A DNA stretch of 64,000 nt from Microbacterium murale. GTDB lineage: Bacteria; Actinomycetota; Actinomycetes; Actinomycetales; Microbacteriaceae. Position 1 is the first letter of the stretch, and every line of letters begins with the position of its first letter. The position numbers and the translations under genes were made by a program. The notes beneath the pieces were generated by a model. The model worked only from the letters and a program-made list of their open reading frames with translations, made no database searches and was not told the origin of the DNA. Shown here one piece after another: positions 42,762-51,657 of this stretch. The DNA lies in contig NZ_JAUSXK010000001.1 of NCBI RefSeq assembly GCF_030815955.1, positions 3,224,001-3,288,000 of the forward strand, in the 5' to 3' direction.

Positions 42762-43151
42762 ATGACCGCGCTTCGCGTACCCGTTGCCCTCACCATCGTC
42801 ATCGACGTGATCCTGGTGGCTGTGTTCTGCGTGATCGGACGCCTTTCGCACGCCGAGGGGGTGTTCAGCGACATCCTCGGACTCGTCAACACCATCTGGC
42901 CGTTCCTCGTCGCGGTCCTCGCAGCGCACACGGTGATGCTGATCCGACGGGCGCCTGCCGATCGGATGCTGCCGGGCGTCGTGATCTGGGCGATCACGGT
43001 CGTCGTCGGGCTGGTGCTGCGTTCGCTCAGCGGCCAGGGAACGGCAGTGCCGTTCATCATCGTTGCGACCCTGACGTTGGCGTTGTTCCTGGTCGGCTGG
43101 CGTGCGGTTCTGGCGCTGGTGCGGCGAGTGCGCGATACCGCCCGATCGTGA
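42762..43151 (+). CDS. DUF3054 family membrane protein
   Basis: A 129-residue protein with four membrane helices (VALTIVIDVILVAVFCVIG; TIWPFLVAVLAAHTVML; GVVIWAITVVVGLVLRS; TLTLALFLVGWRAVLAL) and family features IGRLSHAEG and RSLSGQGTAVPFIIVA. Function unknown. The upstream in-frame extension to 41577 runs antisense through pepP and is not real. It ends one base from the convergent EEP phosphatase gene. Confidence 0.85.
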   Translation: MTALRVPVALTIVIDVILVAVFCVIGRLSHAEGVFSDILGLVNTIWPFLVAVLAAHTVMLIRRAPADRMLPGVVIWAITVVVGLVLRSLSGQGTAVPFIIVATLTLALFLVGWRAVLALVRRVRDTARS

Positions 43152-43152
43152 A

Positions 43153-44169
43153 TCAGCCGGCGGGCTCCAGCTGCACCACCAGCGCGCGGTGATCGCTGCC
43201 GGCCGCATCCAGCACGAGCGAACCGGTCGGCTGCCAGTTCTGGCTGGCCATGACGTGGTCGATCGGCGCGCCGAGCAACTCGGGGAATGATTCCGGCCAC
43301 GTGCCAGTGAAGCCGGTACCGGTGCGGCTCGCCGCATCCCGGCAGTTGCCCACATCGCCGCCATTCACTCCGAGCGCGGCCATGTGATCGATCGTCGCGT
43401 TGAAATCGCCGGCGAGGATGACGTCCCCGGCGGGGCACTGGTCGGCGATCCACCGCAGGTCGGACTGCCAGCGCGACATCGCTTCTTTGCGCGGTGCGAC
43501 CGCGTGCACGGCGACGATCGTGGGTCCAGAGCCGTTCACCGGCATCACGACGGCGCTCGGCACGGAGCTCGTGTTGCTCGTGCCGTCTTCCGACGATCCG
43601 ATGACCGAGTAGTCGCCCAGGTCCGGTGAGATGAGGATCGTGGTCTCCCACGCCTGCGGTCCGTTGGGCACATCACCGAACTGCACATGGTGCACCCACA
43701 TCGGATGCCCCTGCTCGCGCAGCATGACGGCGATGCGTTCGCCGACGGATTCCGCGGTCTCGGGGAGCGTGACGACGTCGACTTCCTGCGTCAGGATCGC
43801 ATCGGCGATGGTCTCCGCCGACACCGCCTCGCCAGCGGTGTTCCAGGTGAGCACTCGAACGCTCTCGTCGGTCTTCTCCGGGAGCGAACCCGTGCCGAAG
43901 CCGCGCATCACCCCGATCCCACCGATCGCCGCCCCACCGAGCAGAGCGACGATGAGAATGGATGCGGCGAACCCTCGCAGCGGTCGTGCGAACAGCAGCA
44001 GCAGCGAGAGCACTGCGATCGCGAGAAGACCGGCCAGTACCGCGCCGCGCACGGCGACGACCTGGGCGAACGGGAAGGTCTGCTCCAGGTGGAAGAACTG
44101 CGGCCACACCATGATCGCCGTCGCGATCGCGAACAGTACCGTCAGCAGGATCCCCAGGAGTCGAAACAT
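43153..44169 (-). CDS. Membrane-anchored endonuclease/exonuclease/phosphatase-family protein
   Basis: A 338-residue protein with three N-terminal membrane helices (LLGILLTVLFAIATAIMVW; AVLAGLLAIAVLSLLLLFA; FAASILIVALLGGAAIGG) and an extracellular EEP-fold domain. Catalytic blocks are VRVLTWNTAGE, VVTLPETAES (Glu), VVAVHAVAPR, VILAGDFNATIDHM and DHVMASQNW ... GSDHRALVVQL. Such enzymes cleave phosphodiesters of lipids or nucleic acids; the substrate is unknown. ATG 44169 has GGAGGG too close to act as a ribosome site, but TAGGCT lies seven bases upstream, suggesting a leaderless start. Confidence 0.88.
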   Translation of the reverse strand: MFRLLGILLTVLFAIATAIMVWPQFFHLEQTFPFAQVVAVRGAVLAGLLAIAVLSLLLLFARPLRGFAASILIVALLGGAAIGGIGVMRGFGTGSLPEKTDESVRVLTWNTAGEAVSAETIADAILTQEVDVVTLPETAESVGERIAVMLREQGHPMWVHHVQFGDVPNGPQAWETTILISPDLGDYSVIGSSEDGTSNTSSVPSAVVMPVNGSGPTIVAVHAVAPRKEAMSRWQSDLRWIADQCPAGDVILAGDFNATIDHMAALGVNGGDVGNCRDAASRTGTGFTGTWPESFPELLGAPIDHVMASQNWQPTGSLVLDAAGSDHRALVVQLEPAG

Positions 44170-44176
44170 CCCTCCA

Positions 44177-44182
44177 AGCCTA
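44177..44182 (-). promoter_or_regulatory. Candidate -10 for leaderless EEP-family mRNA
   Basis: TAGGCT on the minus strand ends seven bases before the ATG at 44169. Confidence 0.4.
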
Positions 44183-44269
44183 CGGGCGAACACTGTGAAA
44201 CCTCTGGCCCGACGGTCCGCGCGCCGCGCCTGGGCTGTACGGCAGCGGACCTGCCCCGGAGCGCCGCGA

Positions 44270-44275
44270 TACGCT
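44270..44275 (+). promoter_or_regulatory. Candidate -10 for PHP-protein mRNA
   Basis: TACGCT ends six bases before ATG 44282; the spacer CGGAGG would be too close to serve as a normal ribosome site. Confidence 0.4.
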
Positions 44276-44281
44276 CGGAGG

Positions 44282-45172
44282 ATGACGGATGACGCGGTGC
44301 CGAGCACCGGTGCGAACAGGTTCTCAGGGCCCAACGACCTGCACCTGCACTCCAATCACTCGGATGGCACCGAGAGCCCGGCCGAAGTGGTGCGCCAGGC
44401 TCACGCCCACGGCATCCGAACGCTCGCCCTCACCGACCACGACCGCAGCACAGGATGGGACGAGGCGTCGAAGGCCGCGGCGTCCCTCGGCGTGACCTTC
44501 CTCCCCGGCATGGAGCTGTCGGCGAAGTACGAGTGGCGCAGCGTGCATGTTCTGGGGTATCTGTTCGCCCCCGACGACGAGGCACTGCGCGCCGAGACCG
44601 ATCGGATTCGGAACGACCGGATCGGTCGCGCCGAGCGGATCGTGCGGAACATCGGCCGTGACTACGACCTCGTCTGGGATGACGTGGTCGCACAGACGGC
44701 TGGGGATGCCACGGTCGGGCGCCCGCACATCGCGGATGCCCTCATCGCCCGCGGCATCGTCCGCGACCGCGGTGAGGCTTTCGACGGCATTCTCCATCCG
44801 CGGGAGGGCTACTACGAACCGCATTACGCGCCCGATCCGCTCAGCGCGGTGAACCTCATCACGCGAGCCGGAGGAGTGGCGGTGATCGCTCATCCCGTCA
44901 CAACAGGCCGCGACCGGATGATGCCGATCGCGTTCATCGAGCGTCTCATCGACGCGGGGCTGGGCGGATTCGAGATCGATCACCGCGAGAACACGGAACA
45001 GGGAAAGAAGATTCTGCGCGACGTGGCCCTGAAACACGACCTCATCGTGACGGGATCCAGCGACTACCACGGTGCCGGCAAGCCGAACCTGCCGGGCGAG
45101 AACACCACGTCTGACGCGATGGTCGCGCGCATCATCGATCGTGCGACCGGAACCGATCCGCGGTACGCCTGA
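44282..45172 (+). CDS. PHP-domain phosphoesterase
   Basis: A 296-residue metal-dependent phosphoesterase of the YciV/RNase AM (trpH) type. Metal ligands are in NDLHLHSNHSDGTESPAEVV (HxH and Asp), LALTDHDRSTGWDE, FLPGMELSAKYEWRSVHVLG, VAVIAHPVT and IVTGSSDYHGAGKPN. Characterised relatives hydrolyse 3',5'-bisphosphonucleotides or trim short RNAs from the 5' end. The gene is followed by a strong terminator. Confidence 0.92.
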   Translation: MTDDAVPSTGANRFSGPNDLHLHSNHSDGTESPAEVVRQAHAHGIRTLALTDHDRSTGWDEASKAAASLGVTFLPGMELSAKYEWRSVHVLGYLFAPDDEALRAETDRIRNDRIGRAERIVRNIGRDYDLVWDDVVAQTAGDATVGRPHIADALIARGIVRDRGEAFDGILHPREGYYEPHYAPDPLSAVNLITRAGGVAVIAHPVTTGRDRMMPIAFIERLIDAGLGGFEIDHRENTEQGKKILRDVALKHDLIVTGSSDYHGAGKPNLPGENTTSDAMVARIIDRATGTDPRYA

Positions 45173-45190
45173 GTCTCGCCCGTGAACGCG

Positions 45191-45224
45191 CGAGGGGGCG
45201 GATGCCGCAGCATCCGCCCCCTCG
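45191..45224. terminator. Bidirectional terminator between PHP and DEAD-box genes
   Basis: Perfect 15-base arms (CGAGGGGGCGGATGC at 45191-45205; complement at 45210-45224) with a CGCA loop, between convergent genes. AAAGAA follows on the plus strand. Confidence 0.85.
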
Positions 45225-45235
45225 AAAGAACTGTC

Positions 45236-46750
45236 CTACGCGCCCGCCGGCGCTGCACCGCCCGAGCGACGACGGCGGCGTCGACGCTGAGGAGCGGACT
45301 TGCCGTCGTGGTGCTCGCCGCCCTTGCCGTCGTGCGTGCCGGCGCCTTCTGCGTCGCGCTCGACTGCGGGTGCAGCATCCGACGACGAGGGAGCTTCGGA
45401 AGGCGCGCCCTCGACGAACGTCGAACCGACCTGGTCTCCGGAGCCGCCACGGCGGCGGCGACGGCGACGCGTGGTGCCGTCTCCTGAACCCTGCTCGGCG
45501 GCGACATCCGCGGCACGCTCCGGACGTGGCGCGCGCTGCGTCTTCACCGACTGGGTCTTCGGAGCCGTCGTCAGGCGACCCTTGGTGCCCACGGGGATGT
45601 TCAGCTCTTCGAACAGGTGCGGGCTCGACGAGTAGGTCTCGACAGGCTCGGGCTTACCGAAGTCGAGGGCGCGGTTGATGAGGGCCCACTTGTGCAGGTC
45701 CTCCCAGTCGACGAACGTCACGGCGATGCCGGTCTTGCCCGCACGGCCTGTGCGACCGACGCGGTGCAGATACGTCTTCTCGTCGTCGGGGATCGTGTGG
45801 TTGATGACGTGCGTGACGTCGTTGACATCGATTCCTCGGGCGGCGACGTCCGTGGCGATCAGCACATCGCGCTTGCCCGCCTTGAACGCGGCCATCGAGC
45901 GCTCGCGCTGCTCCTGACCCATGTCGCCGTGCACCGTGCCGACGTTGAACCCGCGGTCGCCGAGTTCGTCGTTGAGCCGCTGGGCCGCTCGCTTCGTGCG
46001 GGTGAAGACCACGGTCTTGCCACGACCCTCGGACTGCAGGATCCGGGCGATGATCTCGTCCTTGTCGAGGGAGTGCGCCCGGTACACCAGGTGTTCGATG
46101 TTCGCCTGCGTCAGGCCCTCATCGGGGTCGTTGGCGCGGATGTGGATCGGGTTCGACATGAACCGACGCGCCAGCGCGACGATCGGGCCGGGCATCGTCG
46201 CAGAGAACAGCTGGGTGTGGCGGACTGCCGGCACCTTCTGGAAGATCTTCTCGATGTCGGCGAGGAAGCCGAGATCGAGCATCTTGTCGGCCTCATCGAG
46301 CACGACCTCGGTCGCGTTCGACAGATCGAGCAGACGCTGGCCGGCGAGGTCGATCAGACGACCAGGCGTTCCGACGACGATCTGCGCCCCCGCCTTGAGC
46401 TGGTCGATCTGGCCCTCGTACGCCTTGCCGCCGTAAATGGCGACCACGCTGGTGGAGCGATTGCTGGTCAGAAGGTCGATGTCCTCGTACACCTGCACTG
46501 CGAGCTCGCGGGTGGGGACGACGATGAGCGCCTTGACGCCATGTTCCGGATCCTTGCCGAGGCGCTGCACGACCGGGATGCCGAAGCCGAATGTCTTACC
46601 GGTACCGGTCTTGGCCTGGCCGATGATGTCCTGGCCGGGAAGGCCGAGCGGGATGGTCTGCTCCTGGATGGGGAACGCATCGATGATGCCCTTAGAGGCG
46701 AGCGCGTCGATTATGTCCTGATCGATATCGAGATCAGCGAAAGTTGTCAC
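45236..46750 (-). CDS. DEAD-box RNA helicase, RhlE/CsdA-like
   Basis: A 504-residue RNA helicase. Motifs in order: Q-motif IIDAFPIQEQTIPLGL, I GQAKTGTGKTFGFGIP, Ia VPTRELAVQV, II VLDEADKMLDLG, III LFSATMPGP, V TDVAARGIDVNDVTH and VI HRVGRTGRAGKTG. A C-terminal tail after about residue 410 is rich in Arg, Gly, Ser and Glu (RRRRRRGGSGDQVG; QRRRRRRRSGGAAPAGA). GTG 46750 (VTTFADLDIDQDI) is the family start; the longer in-frame ORF upstream to 47107 crosses the divergent ferritin-like gene. Its 185-base upstream gap is long for this genome, as with the other DEAD-box gene. Confidence 0.93.
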   Translation of the reverse strand: MTTFADLDIDQDIIDALASKGIIDAFPIQEQTIPLGLPGQDIIGQAKTGTGKTFGFGIPVVQRLGKDPEHGVKALIVVPTRELAVQVYEDIDLLTSNRSTSVVAIYGGKAYEGQIDQLKAGAQIVVGTPGRLIDLAGQRLLDLSNATEVVLDEADKMLDLGFLADIEKIFQKVPAVRHTQLFSATMPGPIVALARRFMSNPIHIRANDPDEGLTQANIEHLVYRAHSLDKDEIIARILQSEGRGKTVVFTRTKRAAQRLNDELGDRGFNVGTVHGDMGQEQRERSMAAFKAGKRDVLIATDVAARGIDVNDVTHVINHTIPDDEKTYLHRVGRTGRAGKTGIAVTFVDWEDLHKWALINRALDFGKPEPVETYSSSPHLFEELNIPVGTKGRLTTAPKTQSVKTQRAPRPERAADVAAEQGSGDGTTRRRRRRRGGSGDQVGSTFVEGAPSEAPSSSDAAPAVERDAEGAGTHDGKGGEHHDGKSAPQRRRRRRRSGGAAPAGA

Positions 46751-46923
46751 TTGTTCTATTGCCTGTCCGGCGGACCTTCGGGATGGAAGAGAGCGCCACG
46801 TTACGGATCCACGCCGTCTCTTGTGCCACAGGCGCGGGGCCCTGCTCCGACGGCAGGACTCCTTCAGCCTACCCGAGCACGGCGAAACGGCCAGAAGACC
46901 CGTGTTCACGGTGTCAGCGCGGG

Positions 46924-46929
46924 TAGTCT
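46924..46929 (+). promoter_or_regulatory. Candidate -10 for leaderless ferritin-like gene mRNA
   Basis: TAGTCT ends six bases before the GTG at 46936. Confidence 0.45.
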
Positions 46930-46935
46930 GAATCC

Positions 46936-47646
46936 GTGGTGAAGTGGTTCTGGCAACGCGATGCCCCTCGACGCACGCTGACGCTCCGCGCTCGCGGAGA
47001 CGACGGTGGAGCGATGAGGGTCGACTTCGCCGAACTCGCGCCAGAGCTGAACCGCTTCCTCGGCCAGGCCGCATACCTGCAGCTCGGATACTTCGAGACG
47101 CTGACACGGCTGATCAGGGCGACTCCTGAGCTCGATGAGAAGGCGGCGATCACGCGCGCTGCCGGCGCCGCACTGAGCAAGCACCGCGGCATCGTCGACG
47201 TCATCCGTGACCTGGGGGAGGACTCGACGGACCTGATGCTCCCGTTCCGCGAGCACCTCGACGCCTTCCGTCGCAAGACGATCGGCGCCCGCCCTCGCGA
47301 GACGCTTCTGGCCGTCTACATCACGGCCGGGATGCTGGATGATTTCTATCTCGCGCTCGCTTCCAGCTATGGGGAGACCGGACGTCGTATCGCCGACATT
47401 CTCCGCGAGGACGACGACACCGAAGAGATCGTCGAGATCCTCAAGCGCACCATCGAGTCCGACGACGAGTGGCGTTCGCTGCTGTCGATGTGGGCGCGCC
47501 GGCTCGTCGGCGACACCGTTCTCGTCGCACGGCAAGCGCTGCGATCGGAGCGCCTCGCCGAGGAGGAGGACCGTGTAGAGCCCGTCTACACCGAGCTCAT
47601 GGGCGCGCACGCGCGGCGCATGGATGCGATGGGCCTCGCCGCGTAG
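46936..47646 (+). CDS. Ferritin-like-fold protein, MiaE-related family
   Basis: A 236-residue helical protein belonging to the ferritin-like-fold proteins found across Actinobacteria and distantly related to tRNA hydroxylase MiaE. Likely helices include FAELAPELNRFLGQAAYLQLG, HRGIVDVIRDLGEDS, ETLLAVYITAGMLDDFYLAL and WRSLLSMWARRLVGDTVLVA. A full set of EExxH iron ligands is not obvious, so metal binding is uncertain. The GTG start lacks a Shine-Dalgarno sequence and appears leaderless. Confidence 0.75.
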   Translation: MVKWFWQRDAPRRTLTLRARGDDGGAMRVDFAELAPELNRFLGQAAYLQLGYFETLTRLIRATPELDEKAAITRAAGAALSKHRGIVDVIRDLGEDSTDLMLPFREHLDAFRRKTIGARPRETLLAVYITAGMLDDFYLALASSYGETGRRIADILREDDDTEEIVEILKRTIESDDEWRSLLSMWARRLVGDTVLVARQALRSERLAEEEDRVEPVYTELMGAHARRMDAMGLAA

Positions 47647-47686
47647 CCATCCGCACCGGTCAACTTCGCCGGAGCGATCGCACCGG

Positions 47687-47974
47687 TCAGATTCCTAGGG
47701 CGGCCTTCTTCTCGGCATCCGAGCGGTGTCGAGAAGATGTGATCACGTAGCCGGCGAGGGCTGAGATCACCACGCCTCCGCCGATGCTCGCCAGCCACAG
47801 CCAGCCGTTGTCTTCACCGATGCCCGTCCACTGCATGAGCGTGTAGACGACGGCCGCGACCGCCGAAGCGATCGCCGGGATGACCGCGACGCCGCGCAGC
47901 GCGCGGTGCGGCAGCAGGTAGTGCACAGCGATTCCCAGTGCGCACGCGGCGACGAGTGCGAGAACGATGTACAT
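47687..47974 (-). CDS. Small three-helix membrane protein
   Basis: A 95-residue protein with three membrane helices (MYIVLALVAACALGIAVHYL; GVAVIPAIASAVAAVVYTLM; GWLWLASIGGGVVISALAGY) and a charged end (SSRHRSDAEKKAALGI). Unknown function. It starts six bases after the DUF3107 stop and is probably co-transcribed with it. Confidence 0.75.
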   Translation of the reverse strand: MYIVLALVAACALGIAVHYLLPHRALRGVAVIPAIASAVAAVVYTLMQWTGIGEDNGWLWLASIGGGVVISALAGYVITSSRHRSDAEKKAALGI

Positions 47975-47980
47975 CGGAAC

Positions 47981-48205
47981 TCAGGCGACGAAGCCGACGC
48001 GGCGAGACTCTTCCGTACCCAGCTCGATGTATGCGAGGTTCGCGGTCGGGACGATGTAGGAGTTGCCCTTCACATCGGTGAAGCCCACCTGCGCGGCGTT
48101 CTGCTCGAGAGCCGCGGTCACCTGTGCGCGGACGTCGTCCGCGCTGGTGGAGGTCTCGAAGTTCAGTTCGCGGCCGGTGTTGATGATGCCGATGCGGATT
48201 TCCAC
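47981..48205 (-). CDS. DUF3107 family protein
   Basis: A 74-residue protein conserved throughout Actinobacteria, of unknown function. MEIRIGIINTGRELNFETS, GFTDVKGNSYIVPTANLAYI and the end RRVGFVA are family features. In many genomes it lies near uvrD/adn-type helicase genes, as here. CAAGGAGCACG precedes the ATG (minus strand). Confidence 0.93.
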   Translation of the reverse strand: MEIRIGIINTGRELNFETSTSADDVRAQVTAALEQNAAQVGFTDVKGNSYIVPTANLAYIELGTEESRRVGFVA

Positions 48206-48353
48206 GCGTGCTCCTTGAAGATTCGGGGACTGCGCCCAACTCTACCCCGGCGATGACGGGCCGGATCGGGCATACCGGCCGGTTTCGCCCTGGGCGCACA
48301 AGCGCGACCCCGGTCCGGCTGTGGCGCCGTTCTGCAGTGTCAGGAGCTCCCGC

Positions 48354-48359
48354 TAGCGT
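48354..48359 (+). promoter_or_regulatory. Candidate -10 for leaderless adnA mRNA
   Basis: TAGCGT, then GGATGCC, then the ATG at 48367. The arrangement and sequence are identical to those in front of dapD. Confidence 0.45.
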
Positions 48360-48366
48360 GGATGCC

Positions 48367-51300
48367 ATGACAGAGGATGCCGGGCAGCGCGCTGTCGTCA
48401 GCGCGGCCGTCGAGGCATCCGGAGTCATCATCGGAGCACCGGGGACGGGCAAGACGCAGACCCTGATCGACCGGGTGGCCGCGCTCCTCGGCGCGCACGG
48501 GCTCGCCCCCGAAGAGGTGCTGGTGCTGACACCGAACCGTCAGGCGGCGACCGTGCTGCGCGATCGGATCGGCGTCCGCATCGGACAGGCGACACCGGGG
48601 CCGCTGGCGCGTTCGTTGGGCTCGTTCGCGTTCCAGCTCGTCCGCGGCGCGATGGTCCACGCGGGCGACGAGCCGCCGGCGCTTCTCACCGGGGCCGATC
48701 AGGATCGCATCATCGCCGACCTGCTCTCGGGCGACCTCGAGGATGAGGCGTCGGGTCGTCCGTCGCGCTGGCCCGAGACTCTGAGCGCCGGCGTGCGCGC
48801 GTCGAAGGGATTCCGATCAGAACTGCGAGCTTTCCTGTCGGAGTGCACCGAACTGGGAGTGCTGCCGCAGGAACTGCAGGCGTCTGAACGGCCGGTCTGG
48901 CGTGCAGCCGGCGACTTCATCGACGAGTATCGAGCGGTGCTCGCCGGCATGCGCACCGCTTACCGAGATGCGGCAGATCTCCTGAGCGAGGCGGCGGCCG
49001 TCCTTCGCGATGCGGATCCCGCGATACTCGGCCCGCTCGCACCGCTGCGTGTCGTGCTGATCGATGACGCGCAGGAGATCACGCGCGGTGGCATCACCGT
49101 CGTGCGTGCGCTGCGTGCGAGAGGCATCGCAGTCCTCGCCTTCGGTGATCCTGACATCTCCTCCGGTGCGTTCCGCGGCGCGAGCCCCCAACTGTTCCAT
49201 GAGCTCTCCGGGGTGCTCGAACGCGTGTTCGTCCTGGAGACGCCGCATCGCCAGAAGTCCGCTCTCACCGATCTGACACGCACGGTGACCCAGGCGATCG
49301 GTGCGGCCGGTCGTGTCGAACACCGCCGTGCACCCGGCCCCGCACCCGAGATCACCGAATCGCCCGCGTCCCTCACCGCGCCGGTGCGGGCGTTCCTCGC
49401 CCCGTCGCCGTACGAAGAAGCCGACCGCATCGCAGGCACGCTCCGTGACTGGCATCTCACCGACGGCATTCCTTGGAGCGACATGGCTGTGATCGCCCAC
49501 GACACCAGGCAGGTGACGGCGCTCGAGACCGAGCTCGCGGCACGCGAGGTGCCGACGCGGGCAGCCGGGGTGCAGCGACCGCTCGGCAGCGAGGGCGTCG
49601 TACGCGACATCGTCAGCATCGTCCGGCTCGCGCTCACTCCGGTCGAGGACCGCGAACCCGAGATGCTCATCGACGCACTGCGCTCGCCGTTCGGCGGGAT
49701 GGATGCTGTCGGCCTTCGCCGTCTGCGCGCGCGCCTGCGACATGTCGAGCTCGGCGACGGCGGATCGACTCCTGCCACCGAGTTGCTGCGCCAGGCCATG
49801 GCCTTTCCCGTGCACTTCACCTTCGTCGACGCTCCTGAGGCCAGAGTCGCCTCCCGTTTCGCCACGACGCTCGCCGAGACTGCCGCGGCGGCCGAGGCGG
49901 GGGAGACGATCCACGAGCTGCTCTGGCGCGTCTGGGACAGAGCACGCGCCCTGGACGGCAGCAAGCTGCAGCATCACTGGCGCGTGGCATCCGAACAGCC
50001 GGGCGGCGGGGAGACCGCGCGGGCTCTGGATGCGCTAGTCGCGCTGTTCGATGCGGCGAAGCGTTTCGTCGAGCGCACGCCGAACGAGCGACCGGAGGCA
50101 TTCGTTCGAGACATCCTCGACAGCGAAGTACCGGAAGACACGCTCTCCACGCCTGATCGACCTGGACTTGTGACACTGCTGACACCGGCCACGGCGCTGG
50201 GCACGCAGTTCGACGTGGTCGTCGTCGCCGGTGTGCAAGACGGAGTGTGGCCGAACGTGCGGCTGCGCGGAGGACTGCTGGAGACCTGGCGTCTCGCCGA
50301 CGCCGTCGTCGCAGCCCGCACGGGCGAGCCCGAGACGGCGCCCGGCGTTCTCGACCGGCGACGCGACGCCCTGCACGACGAGTTGAGGCTCTTCGTGAGG
50401 GCGCTGTCCCGGGCGCGCTCTCGCATCGTCGTCACTGCGGTGGATGACGACGCCACAGGCCCGAGCCCGTTCTTCGCGTTCCTGCCGGAGCCACCACCGG
50501 CATCCGCGCATCCGGCGGCGGAGCATCCACTCACCCTGCGCGGTCTCGTCGCCCGCCATCGGCGCACGCTCACGAGTTCGATCGACCCGGGGGCGCGAGC
50601 GGACGCCGCGGAGCAGCTGTCCGTGTTGGCACGCGAGAGCGTCCCCGGCGCGGACCCGCAGGAGTGGTACGGCATCATCTCGCCGTCGACGTCCGCTCCA
50701 TTGCACGATCTGTCGGTCGAGGCCGCGCGGGTCTCGCCGTCGAAGATGGAGTCGTTCGAGGAATGCGAACTCAACTGGGCGATCTCAGCCCTCGGCGGGG
50801 ACACTGTGCTGCCGCCGTCCGCCGGAATGGGCACGATCATCCACGAGGCGATGGAGACTGTCCCGGACGGCGATCTTGAGAAGCTGCGCGCCGTCGTCGC
50901 CGAGCATTGGCCGGAGCTCGATTTCGAGACCGAGTGGATCGGGCGAAAGGAGCGACGCCGCGCCGATCTCTACATCGAACGACTGCATTCGTACCTCGGT
51001 GAGGCGGCAAGTGATCGCGGACGGGTACTCGCGAGCGAGGTGGAGTTCCGCTTCGCCGTCGAGGTCGCGGCTGCCGGACAAGTGCCGGGTGCCGATGACT
51101 CCCTCGTCGACACAGCGGCAGAGGTGCCGCCCGCTGTGCACGTCGGCGACGAGGTGAACGGCCCGAATCGGGCCGTTGTGCACGGCTTCATCGATCGGGT
51201 CGAGGTCTATCCATCCGGCGCAGGCGAGCATGCGGCCGCTCGTGGCCGCGGCTGGGCCGACATGGCCGAGGGACTGAACGGGGAACGCGTCGTGGTCGTC

Positions 51301-51657
51301 GACCTGAAGACCGGCAAGAACGAGCCGGCGACGGATGCCAAGGTCGAAGAGCACGCGCAGCTCGCCGCATATCAGATCGCTGTGGAACAGGGATTGATCG
51401 ACGGCGCTGATGCCGGTGCGCTCGCCGGCGCCAGATTGCTGCTCGTCGCCAACACGCTTTCCGGAAGCGACTACCGAGTCGCGCACCAGCACACTCTGCA
51501 GGGCGATGCACGCACACGGTTCCTGGGCAGGCTCGTATCCGCGGCCAGGGGGATGTCGGGTGACAGCTTCACCGCCCACGTCGAAGCGCACTGCGCCGAT
51601 GTGCAATGGCGTGTGCATCCGTGCCGCATCCATACCGTGCCGGCGGTCAGTGCATGA
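48367..51657 (+). CDS. adnA: AdnA-like helicase-nuclease subunit
   Basis: Large subunit (1096 residues) of the actinobacterial AdnAB end-processing machine, which resects DNA double-strand breaks. Helicase motifs: I IIGAPGTGKTQTL, Ia VLTPNRQAATVL, II VVLIDDAQEI (DDAQ rather than DEAQ/DExQ), III-like VLAFGDPDISSGAFRG, IV ETPHRQKSALT. The C-terminal RecB-type nuclease (residues about 790-1090) contains SPSKMESFEECELNW, GTIIHEAMET and the PD-(D/E)XK core VVVVDLKTGKNEPATD with downstream HAQLAAYQIAV. ATG 48367 is preceded by a -10-like hexamer at leaderless spacing. It overlaps adnB by four bases. The order adnA, adnB, nudC, uvrD-like matches Rv3202c, Rv3201c, Rv3199c, Rv3198c. Confidence 0.9.
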   Translation: MTEDAGQRAVVSAAVEASGVIIGAPGTGKTQTLIDRVAALLGAHGLAPEEVLVLTPNRQAATVLRDRIGVRIGQATPGPLARSLGSFAFQLVRGAMVHAGDEPPALLTGADQDRIIADLLSGDLEDEASGRPSRWPETLSAGVRASKGFRSELRAFLSECTELGVLPQELQASERPVWRAAGDFIDEYRAVLAGMRTAYRDAADLLSEAAAVLRDADPAILGPLAPLRVVLIDDAQEITRGGITVVRALRARGIAVLAFGDPDISSGAFRGASPQLFHELSGVLERVFVLETPHRQKSALTDLTRTVTQAIGAAGRVEHRRAPGPAPEITESPASLTAPVRAFLAPSPYEEADRIAGTLRDWHLTDGIPWSDMAVIAHDTRQVTALETELAAREVPTRAAGVQRPLGSEGVVRDIVSIVRLALTPVEDREPEMLIDALRSPFGGMDAVGLRRLRARLRHVELGDGGSTPATELLRQAMAFPVHFTFVDAPEARVASRFATTLAETAAAAEAGETIHELLWRVWDRARALDGSKLQHHWRVASEQPGGGETARALDALVALFDAAKRFVERTPNERPEAFVRDILDSEVPEDTLSTPDRPGLVTLLTPATALGTQFDVVVVAGVQDGVWPNVRLRGGLLETWRLADAVVAARTGEPETAPGVLDRRRDALHDELRLFVRALSRARSRIVVTAVDDDATGPSPFFAFLPEPPPASAHPAAEHPLTLRGLVARHRRTLTSSIDPGARADAAEQLSVLARESVPGADPQEWYGIISPSTSAPLHDLSVEAARVSPSKMESFEECELNWAISALGGDTVLPPSAGMGTIIHEAMETVPDGDLEKLRAVVAEHWPELDFETEWIGRKERRRADLYIERLHSYLGEAASDRGRVLASEVEFRFAVEVAAAGQVPGADDSLVDTAAEVPPAVHVGDEVNGPNRAVVHGFIDRVEVYPSGAGEHAAARGRGWADMAEGLNGERVVVVDLKTGKNEPATDAKVEEHAQLAAYQIAVEQGLIDGADAGALAGARLLLVANTLSGSDYRVAHQHTLQGDARTRFLGRLVSAARGMSGDSFTAHVEAHCADVQWRVHPCRIHTVPAVSA

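Noticed and set aside
47653..47694. Direct repeat CGCACCGGTCA between convergent genes as an attachment site
   Set aside because: Two 11-base copies about 20 bases apart with no integrase or inserted DNA nearby; probably chance.
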